From assembly GCA_026182355.1 (NCBI GenBank), contig JAPFBL010000084.1, positions 13,838,501 to 13,902,500 of the forward strand: 64,000 bases of DNA. Direction: 5' to 3'. The first letter of the stretch is position 1. Every line of letters starts with the position of its first letter. This document shows positions 25,700 to 38,800 of the stretch, piece by piece. The translations under genes and the position numbers were made by a program. A model generated the notes under the pieces. The model was given only the letters and a program-made list of their open reading frames with translations, searched no databases and had not been told where the DNA came from. This DNA comes from Hermatobates lingyangjiaoensis (lineage: Eukaryota > Arthropoda > Insecta > Hemiptera > Hermatobatidae).

Positions 25700-28550
25700 T
25701 AACTCTGATTCATCATTGTTATTGGTAAAACCCACCTGTTCGTTTGGTGAGAAAAATTATAAGAATAATTACAAAAAATATTCTTACAGATTTATATAAT
25801 TTAGTTAGCACTTCTATATTTTGTGAAACCTGAAAATTTTAAAACCTTGCAGTTAAAATGAATATTAAATAATTTAATTAAATAATTTGTTTTTGGTTAA
25901 CTGAAAATATTTGCCATTATTTAATGATTTCCCTGGTGATATAGTGTTTCCATTTACTATTATTCTTGTTTAAAAATATTTTTGGTGGTTATTTCTTTTT
26001 ATTGTTGGTATAATGCCTTTTTTCCAAGATCCAAAAATTGTAATCAATTGCACGACCCTTAATTAAAAGGAACTAAAATAAAATGAAATTTTTTTTAATA
26101 TGGGGTTTTTATATTGCGTTTTTCACAGTAAAACTTCTATTCATTTCTTAACTAGAAAGTTATAAACATATAATAAATAAAAGTTTCCTTAGCAATATTT
26201 GCAAAGTCGTATTTATTGTGATTTATTGGTGCATATTATCATGACGATATGGTTGCCTTTACCTAAAGAATAAGCAGAATGTTATGTGAAGTTTTGTAAA
26301 TAAACATATTATACTTTCTGCAACTCAATAAATAGTTATATTTGTTAACCTTTTTATAATATTCCTTTTTTGCACAAAAGAAAAAAAAAGTTTTTACTTT
26401 TTAGTTTTTTTATACTTCAGTTGTTATTAACATTCATTCGTTCAGTGATTCCACCAGTTTAAACTTGGATAGAGTGGTGATTTTTCATCCAGTTTAGAAA
26501 AGAAATAAGAAATACATTTTGAAGATATCAGTTTAACGTTTTAGTTTTTATGGACAATAGTGTGGTGGATTTCTTGGGGAGGAGGGGAAAACTGTTTAGG
26601 AAAGAGCATAATTTTCATCCAAATATTGAAGTAAGGCGTTTAAGAATAAATTAACCATGAACCAGAACAATTCTTAGCTATGATCCATCTTATAAATAAT
26701 TTAAGAGGACATTTTTTTAAAAAGTTATTAACAAAAAACTGGAGAAAAATTGCATTGTATTAACTGACTTCAGATTTTAATTACTTTTTTAAATCATATG
26801 TTGTTATTATATACTATGATAAGTTGTTATATATACTATAACAATAGTATAGTATAGTATAACAATAGTTTTCAAACAGCTATTATTTTGGAAACGTCAT
26901 TTTTTAATTTCCCTCATAAAATTTACCTAGAAGAAAATCTTTGCAGAATTGTTGATGGGTATGTTATAAAAGAAAAAATAATAGAAAAAAAAATTTATTA
27001 ATCACAGACTAAAGAAACATTGAAATGACCTGCAGAGGAACATAGGAAAAATAAATTGCTAAAAATTACAGACTTAAAAAGACATATCCGTTTTATGTAC
27101 ATATCCATTTGAAGTACTGGCTGTTTATATTGTTTCAACAAATATAATAAATATGAAAGATTGGCCAATGACATTTAAACATAGGAGTGCTTAAGAGTTG
27201 TCTGACTGCTACAAAAGTGCCCGTTAGCATTATGAATGGATTTACTCATTACAAAATCACATATTTATTCTCTGTTGTAAAAGTGTTTAAATACATAGCT
27301 TAAAACAAAGTAATGAACACACCCGGCGTTATTCAAGCTCGAGAGATATTACTTTGAAATAAGTAAGTATCACATAAGTTTTATCATAATTGAATAATTA
27401 ATTTATTAGACATCTATAATTACTCGTAAAGAAAGATTCAATGTATAATTCGTATCAAAAAAATATTTTATTTTGTTATGTAATTTGTAATATATGTGGC
27501 ATATGCTGTTAAGCACAATTGTATTTATATATCATATATTTGTTGTCATAATTCTTCCCTGAATGAATAGTATTCAAAAAAGATTATAAAAAACAATTTT
27601 ATTGTCCACATAAAATTTATAATAGTTTTTTAATGGAATGATGAATAACACAATTGGTAATTGTAAATCGAAACATAGTTTAAAAAAGGATTGTATTAAA
27701 AAAATAAAATTATATTTTTGATATTAAAATATTAATCAGTTAATAATTTGTTTGTTAATTTTATGGAAGCTTGCTTTTTCAGAAATTTGAAGACTACATG
27801 CCTCCAGTGTCATGCATGTGTTTAATCCATTCTGCTAGAAATAATAACAGGGGTTTGTGAAGATTCCTTTCACCTCTGTAAAAATGAAAAACTCAGTGAA
27901 TGCGTTAAAATAATATTGTAGTGAAGGAAGTTCACACTGGAATGAAATTATAAGCAATTAGACGAGACTATAACAAAGAGTTTTGTTATAATTATAGTTA
28001 TAATTACCAACATTCATATGATAGCGAATATGCAATAAACAAAATTTTATTCTTCTTAGTAAAGTATTGTATATTAATTTCTTTGTTTGTTACTTTAAAT
28101 ATAATCGTTACAAGAACATAGAAACATTGACAGATTATATTTTTTAGCGAAAATTGTTTAGTTTTTCCCTATATATCATATTTAGGATATTTTAATGTAT
28201 GAGTAATATGTACAATATGATGCCTTCAAAGAAAGTTAAACCTTAATTCATATTAACTGTTAGAATTCGTGCTTACTTCCAGATATTGTGTGTATATGTT
28301 TTACATTTTATAAAACATACAATTTTTTGAGAGGGAAAAATAATTTTACTTGACGACGGAGCTAATTTTCCTTTCTATGGATCTTCCTGGAAAGTATATT
28401 TTAATTTTTTATGGATTAATCATCTATTAATTTGTTTATACATTATTGAAAAGAAGATCAAACTTAATGCCTGTTTCTTAACAAGCTTCTTAATTTTTCT
28501 AAATTACACTCTCGTTTTTTTGTCTACACAATAAAATATATCTCCTAAAA
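25700..28550. other. AT-rich intergenic sequence
   Basis: Strongly AT-rich, with no ORF above 60 codons and no recognisable transposon. A TAGTATAGTATAG cluster at about 26815-26870 is a short tandem or inverted repeat. Confidence 0.55.
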
Positions 28551-28659
28551 TCGAAGTGTTTTGAATGATCAGCATCATCTTCGGGACGTGAATAACTTAT
28601 TGGGTGAATTTTCTGGTATATTATATATGCAAAGTGAAGACAGGGCGAATTTTTCTTCA

Positions 28660-28812
28660 AGTTTAAGATGAGGTGGTCGTTAACCTTGTGGTGTGAGTGA
28701 CCTCGCGGTCTGAGTTACTACCTGTAAGGGTTTCTGAATGCCCTTACAGGCAGTAACTCAGACCGTGGGGTCACTCACCCCACAGGATTAACGACCAGCT
28801 TATCTCAAACTT
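28660..28812. repeat. Near-perfect hairpin, about 70 bp arms
   Basis: The arms 28660-28730 and 28741-28812 are inverted copies (GGTCGTTAA, GAGTGACC, GGTCTGAGTTACTACCTGTA) with a 10-base loop TTTCTGAATG. The innermost stem CCTGTAAGGG is perfect. The right arm overlaps the end of a PLE RT frame. Confidence 0.8.
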
Positions 28813-28962
28813 AAATAAAAACAACCCAAAGATACAGTCACAAATAATTCTAATCGTCTCTTCTACTGGGGCATTTGTAAATAATGATAATGATATAGGG
28901 TTTATTGTTTTTACTATGTCAAGGAAATCACCAGTTGATTTAAATAAGTAATTGGCTGGCAT
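28771..28962 (-). pseudogene. PLE reverse transcriptase N-terminal fragment
   Basis: STGDFLDIVKTINPISLSLF, then TNAPVEETIRII, corresponds to the RT segment usually reading (F)LxxI...LVTLDVxSLYTNIPxxExI in Penelope-like RTs. Only this about 50-residue block is left, cut by the hairpin. Confidence 0.55.
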
Positions 28963-28989
28963 ATATGAAGTGATGATTTTTTTTAGTTG

Positions 28990-29160
28990 TTTGGCTAAAC
29001 CGAAGGTGGGCGTGGTAACCTGTGAGATTATAAACTTACTAACCTACTATTATGCTGTTTATTGTCCTGATGATGAATGCGGTACATTCGAAACATCTCA
29101 ACTAGTAATATGGGTAATAAGCTTCACAGTTTTAACGTAAAGACGAGGAAGGAATATAGG
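28990..29160 (+). mobile_element. PLE 3' terminus (ACAUGU family)
   Basis: Matches the terminal parts of the copies at 18216 (inverted) and 59240-59400, including ACTAGTAATATGGGTAATAAGC and CAGTTTTAACG. Contains a hammerhead-like core at 29060. Confidence 0.6.
29060..29106 (+). ncRNA. Hammerhead ribozyme-like motif (ACAUGU family, damaged)
   Basis: CTGATGA at 29067-29073, T, stem II GAATG-CGGTA-CATTC, GAAAC, then ATCTC where the better copy has ATGTC. Stem III pairing is lost, so cleavage is unlikely. Confidence 0.5.
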
Positions 29161-29775
29161 AAATGGAGAAATTATGTAGGAAACAGATAAAATCATTATA
29201 TAGGGCGTTAGGCATTATCATTATAAAATCATTATATATGATTCCTTAAATCAATTAGGTTTATGACATTTCAGTACTAAATTGGTGCATCGAAGTGTAA
29301 TTAGTACAGTAATCTTTTGTGAGAAACTGACTTCAAAAGTGTTCCATGGTCGTATTTTACCCTGTGGAATATTTTACGGTTGCAAGACTGATATTGCCTT
29401 TACGAAACTAGTTTCAGCCACTAATATAAAGAACGGACCCAGCGTGCGATATTGAAATGAGGGAGTCTATTTGATCAATCAATGTTCAATCTTTTATTAC
29501 ATCTATATTCACATTAAATTGTACTAATGGTTAATAAAAGTTCCGATTATTTAATAGCGAGTGAACGAAATAAAATATTATTTTTAGTAAATCAGAGGTC
29601 AGTGGTAATAATTAATTGGTCAATTGTTCTTATAAGCCGCAGTCGCTATGACTTGTTTGTGGAACATGGTTTTAATTAATTTATCATTATAGTTGTTTTG
29701 CTTGTTTAAACTTGATAAAATAGTTCTTAATTAATAAAGCAATGGAGTAAAAAATTACTGTTTTATTATACTTAC
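29161..29775. other. AT-rich sequence downstream of last visible CAP exon
   Basis: The terminal CAP exon should lie here or further left but is too short to recognise. If the donor at 29775 were not used, the CAP frame would stay open about 30 codons to a TAA near 29690. Confidence 0.4.
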
Positions 29776-29870
29776 CACACAGACCGTAATATCTTCGAGA
29801 TGGCGCGATTCCACTCTCACTGCAAGCCGGTCTACCGTATGTGTAAGGTTTAATACCTTGGACGTTCCCT
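29776..29870 (-). CDS. CAP gene exon 6 (cysteine tail)
   Basis: The acceptor is ATTTTCAG and the donor is G|GTAAGT. Encodes GNVQGIKPYTYGRPACSESG then SRRYYGLC, the conserved C-terminal tail after CAP2. Ends in phase 1, so another exon follows to the left. Confidence 0.88.
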
Positions 29871-32800
29871 CTGAAAATAAAATCATTAATATGAAAATTA
29901 TAGAAAAAGATGCTTAGATCTAGGAGCAGTCATCTTATATTTTCTGATTAAAAGTTATATATTTAGTTCAATAATTTTAATATATCTCTGTTCAGGAAAT
30001 GAATTGCTTTTTTATGAAAACTTCCTAGTCCTCACAAAAAAACTAATGAAAGGATATAGTCCTTCTCTCTCGATCATGCAGCTATTACGCGATAAAGTAG
30101 TGATTAAGCCGTAATTATTTATAAATAACCTAGTTACATTTTAAAACAAACTCCTAGTTAAGCAGTACACATTCTTTCCAAGTATTATTGACAACTCATT
30201 AAAAACATATTGCTCAACTATAATTTAAATGATGTTAAATATTACTTAGGAATGTTTACTTATTTTGAATGCTGGGTCCATTTTTTACTAGAAAAAGATG
30301 ACGTTATTTTGGATGTACTGCAAAAATAACTTGTCTCATGAAAAGAATGCAGCTAATTTTGTGTGTATGTTTTATTAATTCCACAATAGGTGATATAACC
30401 AGAGACACGTTTTTTTAAAGGCGATAATCAGAGTTTTTTTATGACTACTCAAAAAAATGTTATATATTATATTTCAATATTTAATAACTAAAATATTATC
30501 ACTACACATGGATATCTTTATTAATTTATAATACTTAAATCGAGTAATAGTAGTTTTAAGAGTATATATACCTCTTAATTAACAGAAGAGGGACAATAAT
30601 ACATCGATTTTTCTCTACGTATAGTTGAACATAATACCCTTCATTTTCCTTAAATACATGTAAATGTTTTTTGGTATAATTATGATTTATAATAATTATA
30701 TATTATATTATATATTTAGTATAATAATTATTTTTTAGTATAATTCAATCTGAGTTTTCTTCATGTATTCTTTTAGGGCGCTTCCTAATGTGATTTTGAC
30801 GGATTTATACGTTTTGAGGTTCATAAAGTCCTCAATTACGCGTATTATAACGGTGCCTATTAATGTTTTGATGTATTCATTGATCACTATGAAACAAAAG
30901 GATACCTCTGTGTCAATACTATTTTTTTTTTATTTCTACTAGATATAACATTGAGGCCATTCCCGGAAAACTTTGGACTATCATAGTCACAGCTTGAAGT
31001 AATAAGTGAGTTAGGGCAGAGTGAATTGAGTTCGAGTTATATTATTAAATTTCATCGTGCACAAAATCAGATATTGAAAGACTTTTATAATGAAGTTATC
31101 CAAAATTACTTTCAAATAAAAACTTGTTTATTGTTAAAAAATATGTTATTTTTTCATTAATTAAGGTTACATTGTAAAAGTAGTTATTTTAAGTTATACT
31201 GATAAATATTATTTAAGGTTATATAATATTTCTAACTTCCAAATGAGATTTTGACGGATGTTTTGAGGTTCCCAAAGTCCTTTCTTGACGCTTTTTCGAT
31301 GAAGGCTGTGGCTGGTGGCTATGAATTCAAAAGTTTGTGGGAACGCTGGAGTCAGCACCGTTTGATGGATCTAATTAATATTTTACAAAAATGGGCCTTA
31401 TAATTAAGATGTACCCTGTTGTTGGGGGGCAATATTGCATGATGGGAAAATCACTTGTTTGGCCAAAATATGTAGAGCTTTGAAATTTTTGTATTATCAT
31501 GGAAATGACAGAAGTAATAAGTGAAAAAAATGTCCAGATTTTTAACAACTGGAGGGATATATTTTTCAATAAAATGTGCACTTTTGATCCATCATGGAAT
31601 CTGAAAGCTTGTGAGCAAGATACAAGATTTGTCTCTCGAATCAAAATGAAATTATACTTCAAAATATCACCTTATGTGAGGATGAGCTCAATGCCTTTTT
31701 GTTAAAATGACATGGACAAGAATAGGTATTATGGTGCATTTTATGATTTCAGCAAATTTTTTTTACATTAAACGGGTAATTATAGGACAATGAAATTCGT
31801 CAGGAATTAAACCTTTGATTAGAAATTCATAAATTTTTTTTGGAAATTTTGATTACTACAAAGAGCAATAAAGAACTGAAAAATCACTTTGAACTAATAG
31901 ATCACATGGTGTACTTGTCGATTTTGTTTTCATTGACTTAGACATTTTTAAGTGGATCGATTGAAAAATATTTGTTTTTTAGAAGTTTAGCAAAATAAAT
32001 AAATGTTTTAACGAGTTAATATGATACGTGAAGAGTAAAATTCTTAAAATTAAAAATTTAACGGCAATCAACCATACATTTTTTGATTATTTACAGGGTA
32101 TGATTGACGATTGATTAACAAAGTGTAATCAAACTACATTGAACAAAACTTAATGTCAGGTATATAAATGCTGGTGTATTTAAGAACCAGCATTTATATA
32201 CCTGAGGGTATATATACCTGAGTAACAATGGTTGTTACCCATTGTCTTTGAGTAACATCAAAGTATGGGATATGTACTTTTTTGTTCTTTTTTATAAAAG
32301 AGATACTAACTTTAATCTACTTTTTCGGTGATTCGATAAGCTTAAAATTTTAATAATATGCCCTTAAATTCATTAAATTAGCACTAATGTATAGATTTAC
32401 TACTCCATGAACTAGATAATGGATTATAACAATCGAATGTAAGAATAATTAATGTAATTGTTGTATCTATCAAAGTTGGAAATATGACTACTAAAAGCTT
32501 CCCTCAAGAAGGCGTCCCGTCGCCATGATTGTGAAGATTATTTGTACTTACAGGTAGATGCCATACTTACTACACGCATTAAATGAGCCGTTTTCTTTGA
32601 AAGTGGTGTAAGTTCATTTTGAAAAAAAATTAAGTAGCGATAAAAATGAATACAATTTACTGTGAACTTTTTATTTATAAACTTTTTCCAAAAAAATCTG
32701 TTAAAATGTTGATGGAATTTTGAAAGATTTTTTTTGGAAAAAGTTTTTAAATAAAAAGTCCATAGTGTATTCATTTTTATCGTAACCAATTTTCTTGTCA

Positions 32801-35800
32801 AAATAAACTTACATCATACTCAAAGAAAACTGCTCGAATAACTAATTTTATTATACACAAGAATAAGTAGATGAAATTGTTATTACAAGAAGTGACGTGG
32901 TAGATGGCAGTAAGTATGTGTTTATGCATCATGTTCTCAGAATTGTTGAATGATAAGCAAAAAAAAATATATGTAGATATAAATCCTGCTAAAACGGTCC
33001 TTGTAACTTTGGGAAACAAGGTTTAAAATGCTTTCATTGAAAATATTATAGTAGAAATATTAAAGTAAGGAAATCATGTTGAATTCATTTTAGTTGAAAG
33101 ACTAAACTGGAAAAGCCTTTAAATTGAGGAGTGTCAACAATGGACTGTCCATCTGTAAGAAATCATTTGGTAGATCTTGGGGTCTTAACCACAATCGATA
33201 GTTTTGTATAAAATTACTTCTGATGTTGTCATAAAACCAATGGTATGATATGCATTTTTGTATGCTATTCTAAGAAAAATGGGAAAGGTATTAATATTAA
33301 CATAATAAAGTATACAGACAAGCGTACCAAAGGTATGGAGAGAGACTAGAACAAGTCCACTGATATTAAAGCGAGTATTGCAAGCATATAAGATGAGTCC
33401 AGGCACTGGCATTAAATACGTATAAATAGCGTTAACAAAATAAAGCCTTTGTACTGGGACAACAATGTATAAATAGGGTTAATAATATAAAAATAAATGT
33501 CTTCACTACAGCTCGTAAATAGTTAATACTTCCCCGTCGCCGGACACCAAGGCACTCGTTTTCTTCTCGGAGCATCCCTTTTTACACTCTAGCGCGAAAT
33601 GTTCACTTCCACTGTGCGAACTCGTTGTGACCTCACAGACACCTGAGATTCTATCAACCGCCACAAAGGATAACACGAAAATGACTTCCTGCACTACCAT
33701 CAGCATAAATAAGTGTGATTAAACGTCTTCCTTTAAGATACTTTTTTTTTTCAAGGAAATAAATGTGCATATTATTGAGATTAATACAAAATATAAATTC
33801 CTGTTTCTGAGATAAAATTTACAAAAAATGTAATAAAACGGAATATTAATAATTTGGCCTATATGTTGTCAAATACACTAACCCTCATAGAATATTTTAC
33901 AAGTGCATCATAGTGATCACAAATGAACACCTCAATTGTATATTTTTGTTTTCAAGTATAGGGCTCTTTTCAGGTATATTGATGAGTCAAATTAATAGTA
34001 CAACGAGTAAGATAAGATCATGTGGAAACCTGGACCCAAAGATGTGGACGGGTAAGAAAAGGTTAGAGCCAAATAAAGCTTCTACGATCTGATGCCTTTT
34101 TGGACAACACACCTCAGGTTTCTTAAGAATGAAAATGAGGAATGGATGGAAAGGAAAATGGATAAAAAGTGAAAATTATCTTTTAGTTTAAATAAGTTCA
34201 TTCCAACTGAACATAAATTTTTATGGTAATTAAAAAAAATCCCCCCCTATGTGCCTTCACCTTGTCGTGGTGGGGGGGCTTACCCTGTCTAAGGCCCCAG
34301 TTTTAGTTATTTTCGGTTTTTGTCTAATTTTAGGTCTTTTATCGTATGAACGCTTTTGTCTTTTTGGGGGGTATTTGTTGTTGTTGATGCTGTTGTTTCA
34401 TAAATAAATAAATAAAAACTTTATTTACTTTGGTCATGATGTTAGTGTCGTGGGAGATCGCTTTTGTGGAGCTCGTGTCCCAGTGGCTTGTCTCCTAAGT
34501 GTTGTTATTGGGATAATGTGCCATTCGGATGTGACAAAAGAGCTCCTACGCTTAAAAGGCATCGACCTGGTTGTAGTTAAGCACATTAAAGTCGTGAAAG
34601 GCAGTAGAATGCGACACAGCGCAAAACAGGCCAATCATTTTTTTCTCTTTTTTTTTTTTTGAGTATGTGGGCAGGCACTAAGAAAGGCACACACCCAAGT
34701 TAAAGTGTGAGGTACCGTGCTGAAGGCTGTGTGGCACTGGGGTGTAGAAAAATGCAGTGCTTTCAACGGTCCCCGTGAGGTTTTGGCGACACCTTGCGGT
34801 ATACAGCCTGGTTTGTTGGTTTTCGTTTTCAGTTTTTATTCTTACAGATTTTAGTTTACAGATTGGATTTTTGTTTTTGGAAAGATGGTGTCATCGTTGC
34901 GAGCGCTTCAGTTTAGGGAACCAAGTTCAAGGCCGAAGTCTTGGTAGCAGTGAGGGAAGAGGTTGCAGCTACCAGAAGAAACTCTCACCAGGCTTCGAAG
35001 GATTATTTAAAATGCATTCAAAAATTCATTAAAGCAGTTTAAAGAGGATTTCCTAAATATAGTCGGAGGAGGTAAAGGCCGTTGTTCCTTCCCCAAGAAT
35101 TAGTGAGCAAAGACAAACGGATATGGTGCATCCAGGCCCCTCCGCCGCGTGACATCCGGATGGTACTTAATACCCTCAGTATTCACGCCAAGGTTATGAA
35201 AAGTCAGCCACTTCTCTTGGTGCCAAAAGTGGCTTACCACGATCCATCCCTGGATCAAAGATCATCTTGGAATAATGAATCACCTGGTGTACTTGTCAGA
35301 TTTGTTTACATTATTTACACTCACTTTGAATTTTTTTAAGTGAATTGAGTAAAATAAACTTGTTATTTAAAGGTTTAATAAGAAAATTTGAAATGTTTCA
35401 ATGAGTTAATATGATATGTAAGAGGAACAAAATTCTTAAATGTACAAAATCAACGACAATCAAACATACATTTCTGATTTTTTCCATGGTATGATAAACG
35501 TTTGTCTAACAAAGTGTTCTAATCAAACTACATGTTGCAGCCTTGAACAAAACTGCAACAGATACAGTTCTTGGCGTGTTTATGAACCCCATTCTCTTTG
35601 GGGAATATTTGGGAAAGGTACACTTTCGTTCGTTATTACAAAACGAATGCTGAGTTCTATACTACTTCTTCGGTGATTCACAAAACTTGACATTTTTTTT
35701 CCATTTTTCTCACAAAATATACACATTTTTAAATATAAACTACCAAAGTTTTAAACACTAATAGATGTTCTCAGTGAGAAGTTTTATTGCTCATATTCTA

Positions 35801-38800
35801 GCGATAAGTTCTGTATGACCTACTGAACACTCTATATCAGTGGTCTTCAACCTTTTTCCACGTACCCCCCATTATTGTAAGTTCTGGAAAAGTAAAATTT
35901 CTCACCGCCCACTAACATTTTATCAAAAAAGTCCCCCATTGTTGATACACCTTGATCCCGAAAGTAAATACATTACATAAGACAGGCAAAACAATGTAAT
36001 GGATTGAAATTCCTTTATTTTACTCGTAAACTGGCTGTATGATTTGTGACATATACCATAAAAGTAAAAAGTTCTTTACAAAATATATTCATACAATTAA
36101 CAAATGAATATTGTATGAGTATTGTATTATATGCCACGAACATATTTCTTCTTTTGAGACATGGGTGTAAAATACGTAGCACAAAATAATGTCACAATCC
36201 AGCAATATGAAAATATTAGAAATATTGTCAAGCACAGCCCCACACGACGAAGGAAGATAACACTAGTGTGTCGAGACGATCACTGACATAAATTAACTAC
36301 AGGCGCTTTATTCATTCAGACAACGCCATGCGCTGCGCTGCTGACTGACAATCTTCCCTACTTTATCTATGGCCACAGATCATTGAGTTAATAATCAGTG
36401 CTGACTGCCACCGGTCCTCGTTGAATTTCCCTAATTCCGTGCGAGCCGTGCAGCTGCATGGCAAAAGCCCTACCGTTCTTGTTGAGAGCTGTCATTTAAC
36501 GACGCTTCGTGCTTTGATTCTGCGACTTCAGTGACGTCATTCTGCATCATACCATGGTCATTTCATGTTCAGCTTACAACTGCACGAACAGAAAAACTGC
36601 GGATAGTGACATTTCGTTCAATCGGTTTCCATTGAAGGATTCGGTGCGTTATGCTAAAGATACATATTTTGGATGTTTTTGATATAAAATGAAATTATTC
36701 TACCGCCCATCCGAAATCTGAAATCGCCCACTAGTGGGCGGTACCGCCCAGGTTGAAGACCACTGCTCTATTTAATGTCGTAATACTCATAGATTGTGTA
36801 TGACCTACTGAATACTTATATTAATGTCGCAATACTCATAAATTGTGTATGACTGTTTGTCAAATGATGCAGTATGTTCCCAAAATTTTAGAGAGAGTGG
36901 TAAAGGAGAAATTACTGGATATAAAACCATCTAAAACGTTTTTTTATACATTTCTGAAGGAGAAAATGATTAACATAAAAGCATAAAGTTACAGATTTAC
37001 TCTTGGAAGTTCTTTTGATGAAAGATTAAATTGGAAAAGCCATGTAACAATTTTACTGGCTAAAGGGATCAAAAGCAATGATCTCCTGTAAAAGATTATT
37101 TCGTAGAAAATTAACACAAAATATAAGCTTTGGCTTTACATAATTATTATTGCAGTAGTAAACCAATGATATCATATGCATAAGATAACTCATGCATTGG
37201 TTCTATGACTTATGAAAACATGTATTGTGATAACTGGATCAGTTACTATCTGTGCTATCCCCAGAATTGAAACAATGGTAAACATTTCCCACTTAGATAT
37301 TTATATCAAAAAAGATTAATTTTCTATTTATTTTACAAACTGAAAAGACCTCTATGCTCCCATAGAACATCAACAAAATTAATAGAATGAAACATTAATA
37401 TTTGACTTATATGTTGGTTAGATACAATGCTCTTCGTAGATTATTATTTTACTGAGGGTGTCAAAATGGACACAAATAATTACCTGGATTGAATGCTTTC
37501 TGATTTCAATGAAAGGGCTGTAGTCTACTACTAGACTGAGGGGCCATAGATTTATAATAAGAACAGTGTAAATATTTGTTTTTCATCTGAGCACTTGGAA
37601 AGAGGGAAATTCCTGAGCATGAATTGGTAAAAAATTTGGCAATGTTTGGAATATCCTGTATTCTGAATCATTATTGTACATACCTCCACCAGGAGTGGAA
37701 CTGACAAATCAATAAATAAGAATTCAGTTAAAGGATGACAAGAACAGCTGGGTCAAATTTAATTTAAAAAGCTCATTCCAACTGTAGTTACATTTGTAAA
37801 GAATAGTATATCTTCAAAGGGAGCATTTAAAACTTCATGCAGAACATTTATTAGAAATTTGTATACTTAACTATGAATTATTTATCTACTATGAATTGAA
37901 ACTGTATTTGAAATCATACGAAGAATGCTAGAAGAGGTAGAAACCTTTGATCAGATTATATCTGTATTCAAGCCAACATCTTTGAATGGAAGAAGATTTT
38001 TGAAAATCATACTTAATACAAAAGTAGTAAAGGATGCTTTTCTATGTAAATTTATACAGATCATTAAAGAATTCAATATCTGAAGCTGCATTTAGTTACA
38101 AAAATGGGATGTACAATATGACAGGTATGGCCGCGGAGCGAATATGTCAGTCGAGATACTCGTCCTCTGTTTAATAATTGTAATAACGTATGCGATTGAT
38201 GAATGAGTAATATAACTAATAAAAAGATAATATCCACATGTAAACAAATTTTACAGAATTAGTTAAAATGTGTGTATAGCCACAATAAATGAAACAAAAC
38301 ATCAGTTATTGATTAACGAGTTTGATATTAGGTTAAAAGTTGAGTATAGGCCACTCCAGATTTTATATTTACTTTACTAAAAGTTATGTACAGTGATCGT
38401 GAAAAAATTCAATCTCGAGATTTACGGATTTACATGTTCTGAGGTCACAAAAGTCATTTTATGAAGTGTTTCGATCATGTCTGTGTGTGGGTGGGTGGGT
38501 GATTGTGTATCCAGAGTTGGTGTAGACGCTACGGTCCAAAATCTTTGACGGATCAAATTGTATTTTACACAAATAAGGGATTCATGTTGTAGATGTGCTG
38601 CATAATTTAAGATCAATTATTGATGATGGTAAAGTCACTTTTTTTTTTGCCAAAAATGTGTTTTTAGACAACTTTTTTTTCTCCTAAACTACTAATGCTA
38701 GAGTCTTAAAATTTTGGCATTATATTTGAGGCTACAGAAGCAATAAACGAGGAAATCCTCAGATTTTTCAAAACAACAGGAAATATTTTTTTCAACAAAA

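Larger units (their letters stand above)
35838..36765 (+). mobile_element. DNA transposon with 8-bp TSD carrying a THAP exon
   Basis: Terminal inverted repeats are 16 bp (CAGTGGTCTTCAACCT), flanked by CTCTATAT and CTCTATTT, an 8-bp target site duplication with one mismatch. Subterminal CACCGCCCACTA occurs at both ends. The TIR type suggests hAT. 8-bp duplications also fit P elements, whose transposase begins with a THAP domain. The 928 bp element has no transposase core. A GC-richer promoter-like segment (36240-36550) and a THAP-coding exon are inside. It lies in CAP intron 5. Confidence 0.8.

Noticed and set aside
33185..33412. 75-codon minus-strand frame
   Set aside because: It is the antisense shadow of the decayed LINE RT on the plus strand.
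36554..36720. Read-through extension of the THAP exon
   Set aside because: The frame past 36643 leaves THAP-like sequence at a good GTGCGT donor and soon stops, so splicing is the better reading.
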